Positions 50,633 to 59,445 of a DNA stretch of 64,000 bases are shown one piece after another (within the stretch, counting starts at the first letter, position 1; every line of letters begins with the position of its first letter). The stretch lies in contig DCHR01000016.1 of assembly GCA_002315375.1 (NCBI GenBank), positions 1 through 64,000 on the forward strand, written 5' to 3'. A program made the position numbers and the translations under genes. Below the pieces are notes generated by a model that did no database searches, was not told the origin of the DNA, and saw nothing but the letters and a program-made list of their open reading frames with translations. This DNA comes from Treponema sp. UBA1747 (GTDB taxonomy: Bacteria; Spirochaetota; Spirochaetia; Treponematales; Treponemataceae).

Positions 50633-52228
50633 ATGTCACTTATAAAAATCTCAAACTGCCGTATTGAAAACACTGCAGGAACTGTTGTTCCTGAAATTAC
50701 CTGGGAAATGAAAGAAGGAGAAGCCTGGCTTGTCATTGGTCCTAACGGCGGCGGCAAAGCAGATTTTGTAAACGCACTTTCCGGTGCTGCCGGCATGAAA
50801 TTTTCCGTAAACGGTTCTGAACACGAAGCTCCTTTCTTCTGCAATACTTTTGAAAACTCCGTTGAGCTGATTTCCCTGGAACGGGCTGCCCGCCTTATTC
50901 AGGAAGAACGGGAAAACGATGAATCCGACTACGTGGAAGGCGGCGTTGATATCGGGCGCACAGGCCGCGTTTTCATTGCAGAAAGCATTCCTGGAATCAC
51001 AATCAAAAAAAATCAGCCTCTTCCGCCTGAAGCATTCACAATTGATGAAAGTGATGCCGTGAAACTCTGCGGCATTCAGAAAATCCTGGACCGCGGTCTC
51101 AAATACATGTCTACCGGAGAAATCCGCCGTACATTACTTGCCCGTGGTCTTATCAACGGAAAAAAACTTCTGGTTCTGTCAGATCCTTTTGCAGGCCTTG
51201 ATGCTGAAAGCCGCAAGATTCTTCTGGACTTCTTTACTCAGGCTGTAAAAGCACAGAATCCTGCCGTAATTCTCGGTATGGAACGCTGGCACGAAATTCC
51301 TGATTCAATTACCCACGTTCTGGAATTCACAGACAAGAAAATCTCTTTCTGCGGACTCCGTTCTGATTACGAAAAACTTCTGGCAGAACGCCATGAAGAA
51401 AAAGCAGCAGTTGAAGATGCAGAGCGCAAAGACTTTGAAGACGAGCTTTCAAAAACTTATGCTGACACTGCAGTACTTCAGAACGGCGCCGACAATGACG
51501 TCCCGGAAGCTGAAGAAGAAAATAAAAGTGAAGTCCTTATTCAGATGAACAATGTAAACGTTGGCTGGGGTGACCATCACGTATTACGCAATCTGAACTG
51601 GACCCTTCACAAAAATGAACACTGGTTAATCCGCGGCCCCAACGGTTCCGGAAAAACCACGTTCCTTGAACTGATAACCGGCGACAACGGCCAGGTTTAT
51701 GCTAACGATGTCTGGCTCTTCGGACGCAAACGCGGTACCGGCGAAAGCATCTGGGAGATTAAAGAAAAACTGGGTATTGTTTCTTACCGCATGCACGTTG
51801 AATACCGCATGGTAGGAAACACAAGCCTTCGCGATGTAATCGTTTCGGGCTTCCGTGATTCTATTGGTCTTTACGGAGGCGCTACCGATATGGAAAGTGC
51901 CGCCGCTATGAAATGGCTCCGTCTTGGAGGATTTGCCGGACGCGAACATGTAACCTTCGGGTCTTTAAGTTACGGCGAACAGCGCGCAATTCTTATTCTG
52001 CGCTCTGCTGTAAAATGTCCGGAAATATTAATCCTGGATGAACCATGTCATGGTCTTGATGAAGATTACCGTGGAAAAATCCTGCACCTTCTGGAAATCA
52101 TCGGGCAGAATGGAACTTCTACTATGCTTCACGTTACACATGATCCGGCAGAAAAACTGTCCTGTGAAAAACATGTGCTGGAACTTCACCCGGATGAAGA
52201 ACCCATGTACAAAATTCTTTACGAATAG
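50633..52228 (+). CDS. ModF/PhrA-like tandem ABC ATPase
   Basis: A 531-residue soluble protein with two ABC ATPase domains. Domain 1 has Walker A GPNGGGKADF, where Ala replaces the Ser/Thr, signature STGEIRRTLLARG and Walker B LLVLSDPFAGLD. Domain 2 has canonical GPNGSGKTTF, signature LSYGEQRAILILR and Walker B ILILDEPCHGLD. This is the ModF architecture, formerly called photorepair protein PhrA, with an unclear role. Domain 1 also has Asp instead of Glu at the Walker B base (SDPF), so it is probably non-hydrolysing. It is coupled to der (three bases). Confidence 0.85.
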   Translation: MSLIKISNCRIENTAGTVVPEITWEMKEGEAWLVIGPNGGGKADFVNALSGAAGMKFSVNGSEHEAPFFCNTFENSVELISLERAARLIQEERENDESDYVEGGVDIGRTGRVFIAESIPGITIKKNQPLPPEAFTIDESDAVKLCGIQKILDRGLKYMSTGEIRRTLLARGLINGKKLLVLSDPFAGLDAESRKILLDFFTQAVKAQNPAVILGMERWHEIPDSITHVLEFTDKKISFCGLRSDYEKLLAERHEEKAAVEDAERKDFEDELSKTYADTAVLQNGADNDVPEAEEENKSEVLIQMNNVNVGWGDHHVLRNLNWTLHKNEHWLIRGPNGSGKTTFLELITGDNGQVYANDVWLFGRKRGTGESIWEIKEKLGIVSYRMHVEYRMVGNTSLRDVIVSGFRDSIGLYGGATDMESAAAMKWLRLGGFAGREHVTFGSLSYGEQRAILILRSAVKCPEILILDEPCHGLDEDYRGKILHLLEIIGQNGTSTMLHVTHDPAEKLSCEKHVLELHPDEEPMYKILYE

Positions 52229-52251
52229 TCACGGGTTTCTTCTGTCCCAGA

Positions 52252-52536
52252 TCAAGCACTTTTCAGCTGACGGCCAATGTTGCCGTCAACCTGAACTTCA
52301 ATCAAGTTTGTAATTATCAACGACTCAACTGCAACATCAAAAAGCTGTGCCAGAATCAGGAGATTGTCTATTGAAGGCATATTCTTTCCTGATTCCCAGT
52401 TATAAATTGCCTGAGGATTTGCCATTCCAAATACCTGCTGCAATGCACTAACTGATATATTGTTGAACTTTCTTAAAGATTTGATTTTTGCTCCGGTTGC
52501 CTGCATATCCAAAACCGGTTTATTTATTACTGTCAT
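52252..52536 (-). CDS. XRE-family helix-turn-helix regulator
   Basis: A 94-residue protein with a Cro/CI-type HTH: KIKSLRKFNNISVSALQQVF, then NPQAIYNWESGKNMPSIDNL, then ILAQLFDVAVESLI. It probably binds DNA as a dimer. It stands alone or follows the tiny upstream ORF; its target is unknown. The 3' end is 24 bases from the convergent ModF-like gene. Confidence 0.85.
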   Translation of the reverse strand: MTVINKPVLDMQATGAKIKSLRKFNNISVSALQQVFGMANPQAIYNWESGKNMPSIDNLLILAQLFDVAVESLIITNLIEVQVDGNIGRQLKSA

Positions 52537-52605
52537 TTTTTTGCTCCGTAGTTTAAGTTTTTTTGGTGGGAAGCTACGGGCAGCCCGAATGTAACGGCTT
52601 AATGA

Positions 52606-52713
52606 CTACTCGATGCTTCTCACAGAATCAATTGAATGTTTCTGCTGTTTATGATTACGATTGTGTTTGACTGATGTTAGCTGCATTGCAGTACGCACTG
52701 TCGCAATATCCAT
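52606..52713 (-). CDS. Possible 35-residue small protein
   Basis: An ATG at 52713 is preceded eight bases upstream by a strong GGAGG box and opens 35 codons to TAG. The product begins MDIATVRTAMQLTSVKHNRN and is basic and His/Gln-rich. It lies 70 bp upstream of the HTH gene on the same strand. It may be a leader peptide for the regulator or a free-standing small protein; no family is recognised. Confidence 0.4.
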   Translation of the reverse strand: MDIATVRTAMQLTSVKHNRNHKQQKHSIDSVRSIE

Positions 52714-52739
52714 TGGTTCTGTCCTCCGCATTTAAGATG

Positions 52740-52772
52740 CCGAAACCTGCGTTTCGGTGAATGTACGTTCAC
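52740..52772. repeat. Two adjacent hairpins including the ATGTACGTT motif
   Basis: CCGAAAC/GTTTCGG (52740-52757) is followed by GTGAATGTACGTTCAC (52757-52772), nearly palindromic. The ATGTACGTT core is shared with 15841, 16055, 55010 and 62998. Confidence 0.55.
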
Positions 52773-52925
52773 TTTAACAAATTTCTGTTATTCTATTCAA
52801 CCCCTTTCTAATAAAAAAAAGCAAAATTAAAGCATTCCTTTAATAATTCTTGTTAATTTGTTTTCTGATAGGTTATAATGGTAAAAATAGAGAGTTTAGA
52901 GTTTTTTTTCAAAAAGGAAAACATT

Positions 52926-55004
52926 ATGGAAAAAAATAAAAAAGGCATTTCCCTTGGCATTCAGATTTTTATTTCAAGTTTTGTTCCGATTATTCTGGTT
53001 TCGATTGTGTTTATATTCATATTCCTTTCAAACTTCAACACAAGCGCAATGAATAATCTGAGAGGAAACTCTACCAGTACAAACCAGAAAATCGCAAGTG
53101 TATTAAGTTCAAATCTTGTACCATCAATGTATATGATCAACAACCTTTCAGGAGTAATTCCGGAAATTGATGATGATGAAATTCTTCTGAGCACTTTGAA
53201 AAATGTGCATAACCTGCAGGACGTTGATACTACAATCTATTACGGAACAAAAGATTTCAGAAATGGCGGTATAGGAAGATACGTTGACAGCTCAGACTGG
53301 GACCCGCCTGAGGACTGGATTCCTGTTCAGCGTGACTGGTATAAATCTGCTGTTGCCAACCGGGGAAAAGTTATTCTTACAGATCCTTATGTTGATACAA
53401 TGACAGAAGACATCTGTGTTACTGTTGCTAAAGCTGTTGAAATTAATGGTCAGATTGAAGGGGTTGTTGCTGCTGACCTTTACATAAATGATTTTGCAAG
53501 TACCATCAAAAAACTTAAGGGTGATGCACCTTCAAAAACTTACGCTATTACCCGCGATGGACTTTATGTTACAGCAGATGATATCAATGACATAATGGAA
53601 AAGAACTTCTTTGATTCCTGCGAATTTGATATTTCCCTTCTTTCACAATCAGTTGGAGTTGAAGTAAAGAATGGGAAATACCTTTCTTTTGCACCGATTA
53701 CAGGAACTCCTTTCATGCTGGTTACTTACGGTGATACAAGTGAATATACAAATCAATTCTCAAAACTTCTTTTAAGAACCATTGCAATTATTTTTATCCT
53801 CTTCCTTTTCGTTTTTGCTATAACCCTTCTGGTAAGCCGCCGCTTAAGAATAATCTTCAAACAGCTTGTTGAAAGATGTGCTCTTATGGCCTCCGGAGAT
53901 TTCCGCAAAGGAGATTTCCCGGATTATTATACAACCCGTGAAGCAGATGCCCTTGCAAAAGGATTTGACCAGCTTGCATCAAACATGAGTGAACTGGCAA
54001 CAGGTATTCTTGATTCAACAAGATCTCTCAATGACACAATTTCTTCTCTGAATGAATCCTCGAGTGAAATTAACCTGAACTCCCAGGAAGCTGCAGTTTC
54101 AATCAACCAGATGACACAGATTCTGGCTGAAGAACAGAAATCTATTGAAGATGAAAATCACGCTGTAAGCGTAATCGTAAACGAAGCCGAAACCCTTAAA
54201 CAGGAAATTCAGATTCAGTCAGATATTCTTGAAGAATCAAATAAAAATATCGAAAATATCGTTTCACAGATTGGACGCGTAGGAAATACAACAATCACTG
54301 CTTCGGCACATGTAGAAAACCTGGTTCAGGCAACAACAGAAAATAAAACAAAACTGGAAGCATCTGTTCAGGAAATTCTTGAAGTAAAATCTGAATCTGT
54401 TGCACTTCAGGAAATGAACAGTGTTATTTCTGCCGTTGCAGAACAGACAAACCTTCTTGCCATGAACGCTGCCATCGAAGCCGCCCATGCAGGAGAAGCC
54501 GGAAAAGGATTTGCTGTTGTTGCTGATGAAATCCGTAAGCTTGCTGAAACAACAGCAACACAGGCTAATGAATCAAGTACACAACTTGCTGCTATCCAGA
54601 ACAGGATTGCAAGTATTGCTGTTTCATCTGAACTGGTTTCAAACTCCTTTGCTAACACTCTGGATAAAGTTTCAGAGCTGGAAAAAATCATTCAGACTCT
54701 CAATGAAGTAGCAAATGAACAGAATGCTCAGGCAAAAATAGTTTCGGCTTCTCTGGATCAGATTCGTTCAAGTTCTGAAAAAGTTAAAAAGAGCACTGAC
54801 TCTATCACAAACAGAACTGAAGACGCCTTCACAATCTGTAACTCCCTTTCACAGATGAGTGACCAGACAAATGTCGGATTGAGAAAATGTCAGGAAGCAG
54901 CAGGAAACTTAAGACAGCGCGCTGAAATAATCTCTTCGGAAACAGGCTCAGCAAAAGCCAAAGTTGAAGATCTCGCAGTATCTGCAAGCGAATTCAAAGT
55001 ATAA
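52926..55004 (+). CDS. Methyl-accepting chemotaxis protein with Cache domain
   Basis: A 692-residue chemoreceptor. TM1 is about residues 10-34; a double-Cache ligand domain follows (WIPVQRDWYKSAVANRGKVI, LTDPYVDTMT), TM2 about 285-308, HAMP about 310-365. The signalling tip is QTNLLAMNAAIEAAHAGEAG followed by KGFAVVADEIRKLAE. It would sense small molecules such as amino or organic acids and drive CheA. No C-terminal CheR-tether was seen. AAAGGAAA precedes ATG 52926. It ends at a hairpin in the convergent gap. Confidence 0.93.
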   Translation: MEKNKKGISLGIQIFISSFVPIILVSIVFIFIFLSNFNTSAMNNLRGNSTSTNQKIASVLSSNLVPSMYMINNLSGVIPEIDDDEILLSTLKNVHNLQDVDTTIYYGTKDFRNGGIGRYVDSSDWDPPEDWIPVQRDWYKSAVANRGKVILTDPYVDTMTEDICVTVAKAVEINGQIEGVVAADLYINDFASTIKKLKGDAPSKTYAITRDGLYVTADDINDIMEKNFFDSCEFDISLLSQSVGVEVKNGKYLSFAPITGTPFMLVTYGDTSEYTNQFSKLLLRTIAIIFILFLFVFAITLLVSRRLRIIFKQLVERCALMASGDFRKGDFPDYYTTREADALAKGFDQLASNMSELATGILDSTRSLNDTISSLNESSSEINLNSQEAAVSINQMTQILAEEQKSIEDENHAVSVIVNEAETLKQEIQIQSDILEESNKNIENIVSQIGRVGNTTITASAHVENLVQATTENKTKLEASVQEILEVKSESVALQEMNSVISAVAEQTNLLAMNAAIEAAHAGEAGKGFAVVADEIRKLAETTATQANESSTQLAAIQNRIASIAVSSELVSNSFANTLDKVSELEKIIQTLNEVANEQNAQAKIVSASLDQIRSSSEKVKKSTDSITNRTEDAFTICNSLSQMSDQTNVGLRKCQEAAGNLRQRAEIISSETGSAKAKVEDLAVSASEFKV

Positions 55005-55009
55005 GATTA

Positions 55010-55038
55010 AAATGTACGTTTTAATTAAACGTGCGTTT
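55010..55038 (+). terminator. 12-bp hairpin between convergent genes
   Basis: AAATGTACGTTT, loop TAATT, AAACGTGCGTTT. In plus-strand RNA all 12 positions pair (two G-U), but not in the minus strand, so it fits the chemoreceptor transcript. It overlaps the stop of the MutS-like gene. No long T-run. Confidence 0.55.
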
Positions 55039-56692
55039 AGTCCAGAAGCTGTTCGTAGGTGACGCCGTATTTCAGGGCGATGTCCATGGCGTAGGATTGT
55101 CCTACCGGCTTTGCAACTTTTACCTTGAAAGACCTGATTCCGTCTTCAGACACTACGATAAGACTTGAAGCCTTTGAATCCGAATCCGAAACCTCGCTGT
55201 TAATTTCATCAATATCAAAAGCCAGTTTATGCATATGGGTATTGTAAATACAGCGGGAACCTTTTTTCAGAATAGCTTTTACTGCACCGCGGGCAATAAA
55301 GTATCCTTCTTCAAATGAAGTTGTTGAAAAACTTTCGTTCAGAAGAAGAAGACTGTATTTTGTTGCGCTCTTGAAGGATTCCTTGAATCTCTTTGACTCT
55401 TCACCAAGCCGGCCCAATTCCATGGTCTGGTTTTCGTCTGCCGGGAAATGAGTGAAAATCTGGTCCACAGGGCTGAAAGCAAAACTGGTTGCAGGAACAT
55501 AAAGCCCTGCCTGAGCCAGAACAAAAGCCAGACCTGTGGCAACAGTAATTGTTGTTTTACCGCCACGGTTTGCACCGGTCAGAATGTAAGTCCGGCGTTC
55601 CTGTGAAAAATCCAGTTCATTTCCAACCACTTCAGCGGGAGTAATTTTTTCTGTAAGTTTCAGATTATATAATCCTTCGCTTTTCATAATCCTGTCTTCA
55701 GAAGAAAGGACTGTCGGCTTTGTCATTACAAATCCTTTTTTCATCAGATGTTCAATATATTCTGCAAACTTTACATAAAACAGAAGTTCAGGCAGAAGAT
55801 TATTAATAATGACATTGATACTGACAGAAGCGTATTCTGAAAGGCGGGCCTTAAGACGGCGGCAGGTATCCCGCAAAACTCCCGATGCAACTCTGTCCAG
55901 AGAACGTACGACTTCTGTGGTTCCGTTTACTGGTAAAATTATTCCGTTGAACAAAGCCATATTATTCAGGTTAAAATCTGCCCACTCTGTATCGCTTGAA
56001 AATTTATAGGCTCCGTCCCAGTCTGCCCCATCCTCTTCATTTTTATATTTATAGGCATCAATCATGTTGTGGAAAATCTTTGAATTTTTGAAAGGCTTTC
56101 TGTTTACGGAATTGATTCCGATTTCAACCGGTTCCATTTTTGTATTCAGGTTTATTCCGATTGTAAGGGATTTAATTTCTGAAGCATCCATTTTGAGTTC
56201 TGCAATATCTTTTTTCATTGCAGCAAAGTTTCCTGCCTGGTAAATCTTTACGACATAATCACGGATGCTTACAAGTCCTGCAGATTTAATTTCGCCTGCA
56301 GAAAGACACTGGGCAATTTCTTCAACGCAGGTAATATAATCTCCCAGGTCACCGAGTCTGTGAAGAAGCTGCCAGATTCCTGCTGCATCGCTTTCACGGT
56401 TCAGACTGGAAAACTGGCGGATATAATCTACCTTCTCAAGAAGGGCAAGCATTCTTTCGCGAATTGAAGGATTATTCAGAATATCTTCAAAAACATCCAG
56501 GCGGTATTTCAGAACTTCTTCATTTTTTGAAAGATGGGAAATAATATTCAGGGCAACATCCTGTTCACTCTTTTTTTCGCATACAAGACTGCAGAGTTCA
56601 TTTAAAGACAAATCGTGTATGGTTTCTTCTGACATCTGAATGTATTCTGGATCTGTTCCTTCCGGGCAAAGCAGGCTGATTGGACTTTTCAT
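55037..56692 (-). CDS. MutS-family ATPase lacking mismatch-recognition domain
   Basis: A 551-residue protein. The C-terminal ATPase domain shows ILTGANRGGKTT (P-loop of the MutS GPNxxGKS type, here GANRGGKT), LLLLNESFSTTSFEEG (Walker B with Glu, Asn before it) and NTHMHKLAF (His loop region). The N-terminal half is a helical core/clamp (levers), with no FYE mismatch domain. It is a divergent MutS-like protein of the kind thought to bind other DNA structures or partners. The role is unknown. The promoter faces the membrane-protein gene upstream. Confidence 0.8.
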   Translation of the reverse strand: MKSPISLLCPEGTDPEYIQMSEETIHDLSLNELCSLVCEKKSEQDVALNIISHLSKNEEVLKYRLDVFEDILNNPSIRERMLALLEKVDYIRQFSSLNRESDAAGIWQLLHRLGDLGDYITCVEEIAQCLSAGEIKSAGLVSIRDYVVKIYQAGNFAAMKKDIAELKMDASEIKSLTIGINLNTKMEPVEIGINSVNRKPFKNSKIFHNMIDAYKYKNEEDGADWDGAYKFSSDTEWADFNLNNMALFNGIILPVNGTTEVVRSLDRVASGVLRDTCRRLKARLSEYASVSINVIINNLLPELLFYVKFAEYIEHLMKKGFVMTKPTVLSSEDRIMKSEGLYNLKLTEKITPAEVVGNELDFSQERRTYILTGANRGGKTTITVATGLAFVLAQAGLYVPATSFAFSPVDQIFTHFPADENQTMELGRLGEESKRFKESFKSATKYSLLLLNESFSTTSFEEGYFIARGAVKAILKKGSRCIYNTHMHKLAFDIDEINSEVSDSDSKASSLIVVSEDGIRSFKVKVAKPVGQSYAMDIALKYGVTYEQLLD

Positions 56693-56730
56693 TTTCTAAC
56701 TCTTTAAATATGGATTTTTAATATTTCATC

Positions 56731-56755
56731 ATTATAACACGAGTTGTGTTATAAT
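56731..56755. promoter_or_regulatory. Symmetric divergent promoter pair
   Basis: ATTATAACAC and GTGTTATAAT are perfect inverted repeats separated by five bases. Each arm is an extended -10 (TGtTATAAT), one facing the MutS-like gene and one the membrane-protein gene. Confidence 0.5.
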
Positions 56756-56783
56756 TTTATAAAAACCTGTTGTGGAGGAAATT

Positions 56784-57452
56784 ATGTTTAAATTCTGGGG
56801 AGACGGCTCTGATGCTGCCAAAGCACTGGTCGATGCTGTGGTAGTCCGCAGTACAGAAAACTTCAACTGGACCTTTATTTTTATTCTTGCCGTTGTTTTC
56901 TATGTTTACTGGACTGAGATTCAAAAAAAGAACTGGGAAATTGTTTTCGCAGGTCTTTCTCTTTATGGTGTGCACTGGCTTTATGAAATAGGCAATGCTG
57001 TAATCGGCAGAATTTTCAGATACCCGCTCTGGACAGTAAGCAATGCTTCAACCACATTTATTCTTCTTAAAGGCGTTTGCTGGGAACTTTCCATGATGTT
57101 CATGCTGGCCGGAATTATTTCTGTAAAAATGCTTCCTGATGACAAAAACAAGCGTTACTTTGCAAAAAACGGGAAAAAAGGAATCAGCTGCAAGCTGGCC
57201 GGAGCCCTTGAAATGGCTCTGCTCTTTGCTCTTTTTGAAAGTTTTCTCGCAGGAACTTCAAACAATTCCTTCATCTGGGTTTACAAATGGTGGGGCGTAA
57301 TTCCTGTATTTATTACGACATATGTCCCTTTCTTTCTGGCTTCAAACTATGTTCCTTTCATGGAACCTAAAAAGCGAAACAGATTCCTTATAACCGAATG
57401 GGTTCTGGTTGCAGTCCTTCTAATCATCCTGATCCCGCTTGGAATTATTTAA
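56784..57452 (+). CDS. Membrane protein of unknown function
   Basis: A 222-residue integral membrane protein with about six hydrophobic segments (first about residues 28-45). Trp-rich interfacial motifs such as GVHWLYEIGNAVIGR and VYKWWGVIPVF are notable. No known family is recognised. GGAGG precedes ATG 56784, with a -10 at 56750-56755. It is monocistronic with a strong terminator after it. Confidence 0.75.
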   Translation: MFKFWGDGSDAAKALVDAVVVRSTENFNWTFIFILAVVFYVYWTEIQKKNWEIVFAGLSLYGVHWLYEIGNAVIGRIFRYPLWTVSNASTTFILLKGVCWELSMMFMLAGIISVKMLPDDKNKRYFAKNGKKGISCKLAGALEMALLFALFESFLAGTSNNSFIWVYKWWGVIPVFITTYVPFFLASNYVPFMEPKKRNRFLITEWVLVAVLLIILIPLGII

Positions 57453-57463
57453 TCTGCTATATG

Positions 57464-57493
57464 CTGCTCCGGTTTCCGGAGCAGTTTTTTTTT
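57464..57493 (+). terminator. Intrinsic terminator
   Basis: CTGCTCCGG, loop TTT, CCGGAGCAG and T-run. Confidence 0.92.
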
Positions 57494-57559
57494 CACAGTT
57501 TCCCGACTTTCAGGAAAAATGCTATACTTACTCCGAAATCTTCATAGACGGAGAAAAGC

Positions 57560-59050
57560 ATGTTAAACATCAACAACAACACAAATCAGATAAAAACAGA
57601 AATACTTATCCGTATTATCAAACTGATGATGGATGGTAATCTGAAAAAAGGGGTTCACTATATTCCTAAAGAAATGGCTCCCAAAGGCAGGGAACCTTTC
57701 ACCTGTTGTATTTACCATGACCGGGAAATTCTCCGTCAGCGGGTTATTGCAAGACTTGGTTGTTCCGTAGAAAAACTGGATGAAGAAGCAGCACTCTCTG
57801 ATTTTGCAGAAGAAGCTCTCAACCGAGAATCTCCTACCTGGCCTATGCTTACAGTTCTTCACGAAGCCTGCCACGCCTGTGTTCATACAAAGTACATGGT
57901 TACCAATGCATGTCAGGGTTGTCTGGCCCGTCCGTGTACGATGAACTGTCCTAAAAAAGCAATTGCAGTTTCCAATCACCATGCAAAGATTGACGAAAAT
58001 CTGTGCTCCAACTGCGGACTCTGTATGCAGAACTGTCCTTACCATGCAATCATAAAGATTCCGGTTCCTTGCGAAGAAGCATGCCCTGTAGGAGCAATTT
58101 CCAAAGATGAAAACGGTCGCGAAGTAATCGATTTCCATAAATGTATTTTCTGCGGCAACTGTATGAGAAGCTGTCCTTTCGGCGCCATGATGGATAAAAG
58201 CCAGATTGTTGATGTTCTCAAACATATTATGAACGGAAAAAAAGTTACCGCTCTGTATGCTCCAAGCATTGCAAGCCAGTTCAAGACACCAGCCGGTAAA
58301 CTGGAACAGGCTCTGAAAAACTCAGGTTTCACTAACATTCTTGAAGTCGCCCTCGGCGCTGATATCTGTGCTGATAAAGAAGCAAAAGAATTTACAGAAC
58401 GTATGGAACGCGGTGACAAGCTGATGACAACTTCATGCTGTTCAGCTTATGTGCGTGCCGTAAGAAAACATGTTCCGGATCTGGTTCCATGTATTTCTGA
58501 AACCCGGAGCCCAATGCACTACACAGCTGAAATTGCAAAGAAAGCAGATCCTGAATGCATTACAGTTTTCATCGGACCTTGTATTTCAAAACGGCGCGAA
58601 GGTATGGATGATCCGATGGTTGATTACGTACTGAGCGTTGAAGAAATCAATGCCCTCTTCATCGCCAAGGGAATTGATCCTGTAAATATTGAAATCACAG
58701 ACGAAGAAATCCTGAACAAGAAAAATATTCCAACTGCCAGCGGCAGAAACTTTGCACAAAGCGGCGGTGTTGCTGCAAGTATTAAAGTAAGAATCTCTGA
58801 TCCTGATATTCTGCGTCCTACAGTAATCAACGGACTGAATAAAAAAGGTATGGCCCAGCTTATGATGTATGGCAAAATTAATGCGGGCAAAATGACTCCT
58901 CCGCCAAACTCTCCGAACCTGGTAGAAGTAATGGCCTGCGAAGGCGGATGTATTGCTGGTCCCGGTGTAATTGTAAATTCAAATATCGCTCTGGCACAGC
59001 TGAATAAATATGTAGCAGACGGAAACCAGGAGTCTCCGGAAAAAGTATGA
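57560..59050 (+). CDS. Group-B-like [FeFe] hydrogenase
   Basis: A 496-residue monomeric iron-iron hydrogenase. Multiple Cys clusters in the first 230 residues (CSNCGLCMQNCP; CIFCGNCMRSCP) bind [4Fe-4S]. H-cluster motifs are TTSCCSAYV (L1, Ser where many have Pro), IGPCISKRREG (L2) and EVMACEGGCIAGPG (L3), a pattern like the group B1/B3 enzymes. It would evolve or oxidise H2 in the cytoplasm in fermentation. It ends with an ATGA overlap to LrgA. Maturation genes hydEFG are not in the window. GGAG precedes the ATG. Confidence 0.88.
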   Translation: MLNINNNTNQIKTEILIRIIKLMMDGNLKKGVHYIPKEMAPKGREPFTCCIYHDREILRQRVIARLGCSVEKLDEEAALSDFAEEALNRESPTWPMLTVLHEACHACVHTKYMVTNACQGCLARPCTMNCPKKAIAVSNHHAKIDENLCSNCGLCMQNCPYHAIIKIPVPCEEACPVGAISKDENGREVIDFHKCIFCGNCMRSCPFGAMMDKSQIVDVLKHIMNGKKVTALYAPSIASQFKTPAGKLEQALKNSGFTNILEVALGADICADKEAKEFTERMERGDKLMTTSCCSAYVRAVRKHVPDLVPCISETRSPMHYTAEIAKKADPECITVFIGPCISKRREGMDDPMVDYVLSVEEINALFIAKGIDPVNIEITDEEILNKKNIPTASGRNFAQSGGVAASIKVRISDPDILRPTVINGLNKKGMAQLMMYGKINAGKMTPPPNSPNLVEVMACEGGCIAGPGVIVNSNIALAQLNKYVADGNQESPEKV

Positions 59051-59445
59051 AATACCTGAAACAACTTTTCATCATCATCATCGTTTCTTTTGCAGGAGAA
59101 CTGATTCATTATTTTGTTCCCCTTCCAATTCCTGCAAGTATTTATGGCCTCGTAATCATGTTTCTTCTTTTGGAGTTCAAGGTTATAAAACTTGAGCAGG
59201 TAAAAGAAACTTCGTCATATCTTCTGGCAATCATGCCGATTTTCTTTGTTCCGCCTTGTGTCGGTTTCATCAATGCATTCCCTTTGATGAAACAATATGG
59301 TATTCAGTTTCTGGTAATCGGAATCGGGACAACCGTTCTCGTTATGGTTGCTACAGGATGGGTTGTTCAACTGATCATGCGCGGAAAGCAGAAGAACGCA
59401 GTAAAGTCTGAAAACAAGGAGGTTGAAAATGCAGATGCTGAATAA
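59047..59445 (+). CDS. lrgA: LrgA/CidA-family membrane protein
   Basis: A 132-residue protein with four hydrophobic segments, typical of LrgA/CidA (PLPIPASIYGLVIMFLLLEF; IFFVPPCVGFINAFP). Once described as holin-like, the LrgAB family has members shown to import pyruvate in some Gram-positive bacteria. Its ATG overlaps the hydrogenase stop by four bases, so translation is coupled. Charged C-terminus. It forms a unit with lrgB. Confidence 0.9.
   Translation: MKYLKQLFIIIIVSFAGELIHYFVPLPIPASIYGLVIMFLLLEFKVIKLEQVKETSSYLLAIMPIFFVPPCVGFINAFPLMKQYGIQFLVIGIGTTVLVMVATGWVVQLIMRGKQKNAVKSENKEVENADAE

Larger units (their letters stand above)
52537..52925. other. 389-bp intergenic region with hairpins and a tiny ORF
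   Basis: Upstream of the HTH regulator (minus) and the chemoreceptor (plus). It contains CGGGC/GCCCG (about 52577-52587), the 35-codon ORF, two adjacent hairpins at 52740-52772 and the receptor promoter TATAAT near 52873. Confidence 0.5.

Noticed and set aside
55010..55038. Binding site only, not a terminator
   Set aside because: Location between convergent stops and full pairing only in the plus-strand RNA favour a 3'-end hairpin, though a dual role is possible.
57563..58225. 220-codon minus-strand frame inside the hydrogenase gene
   Set aside because: Antisense to the cysteine-rich cluster region; no similarity and no ribosome site.
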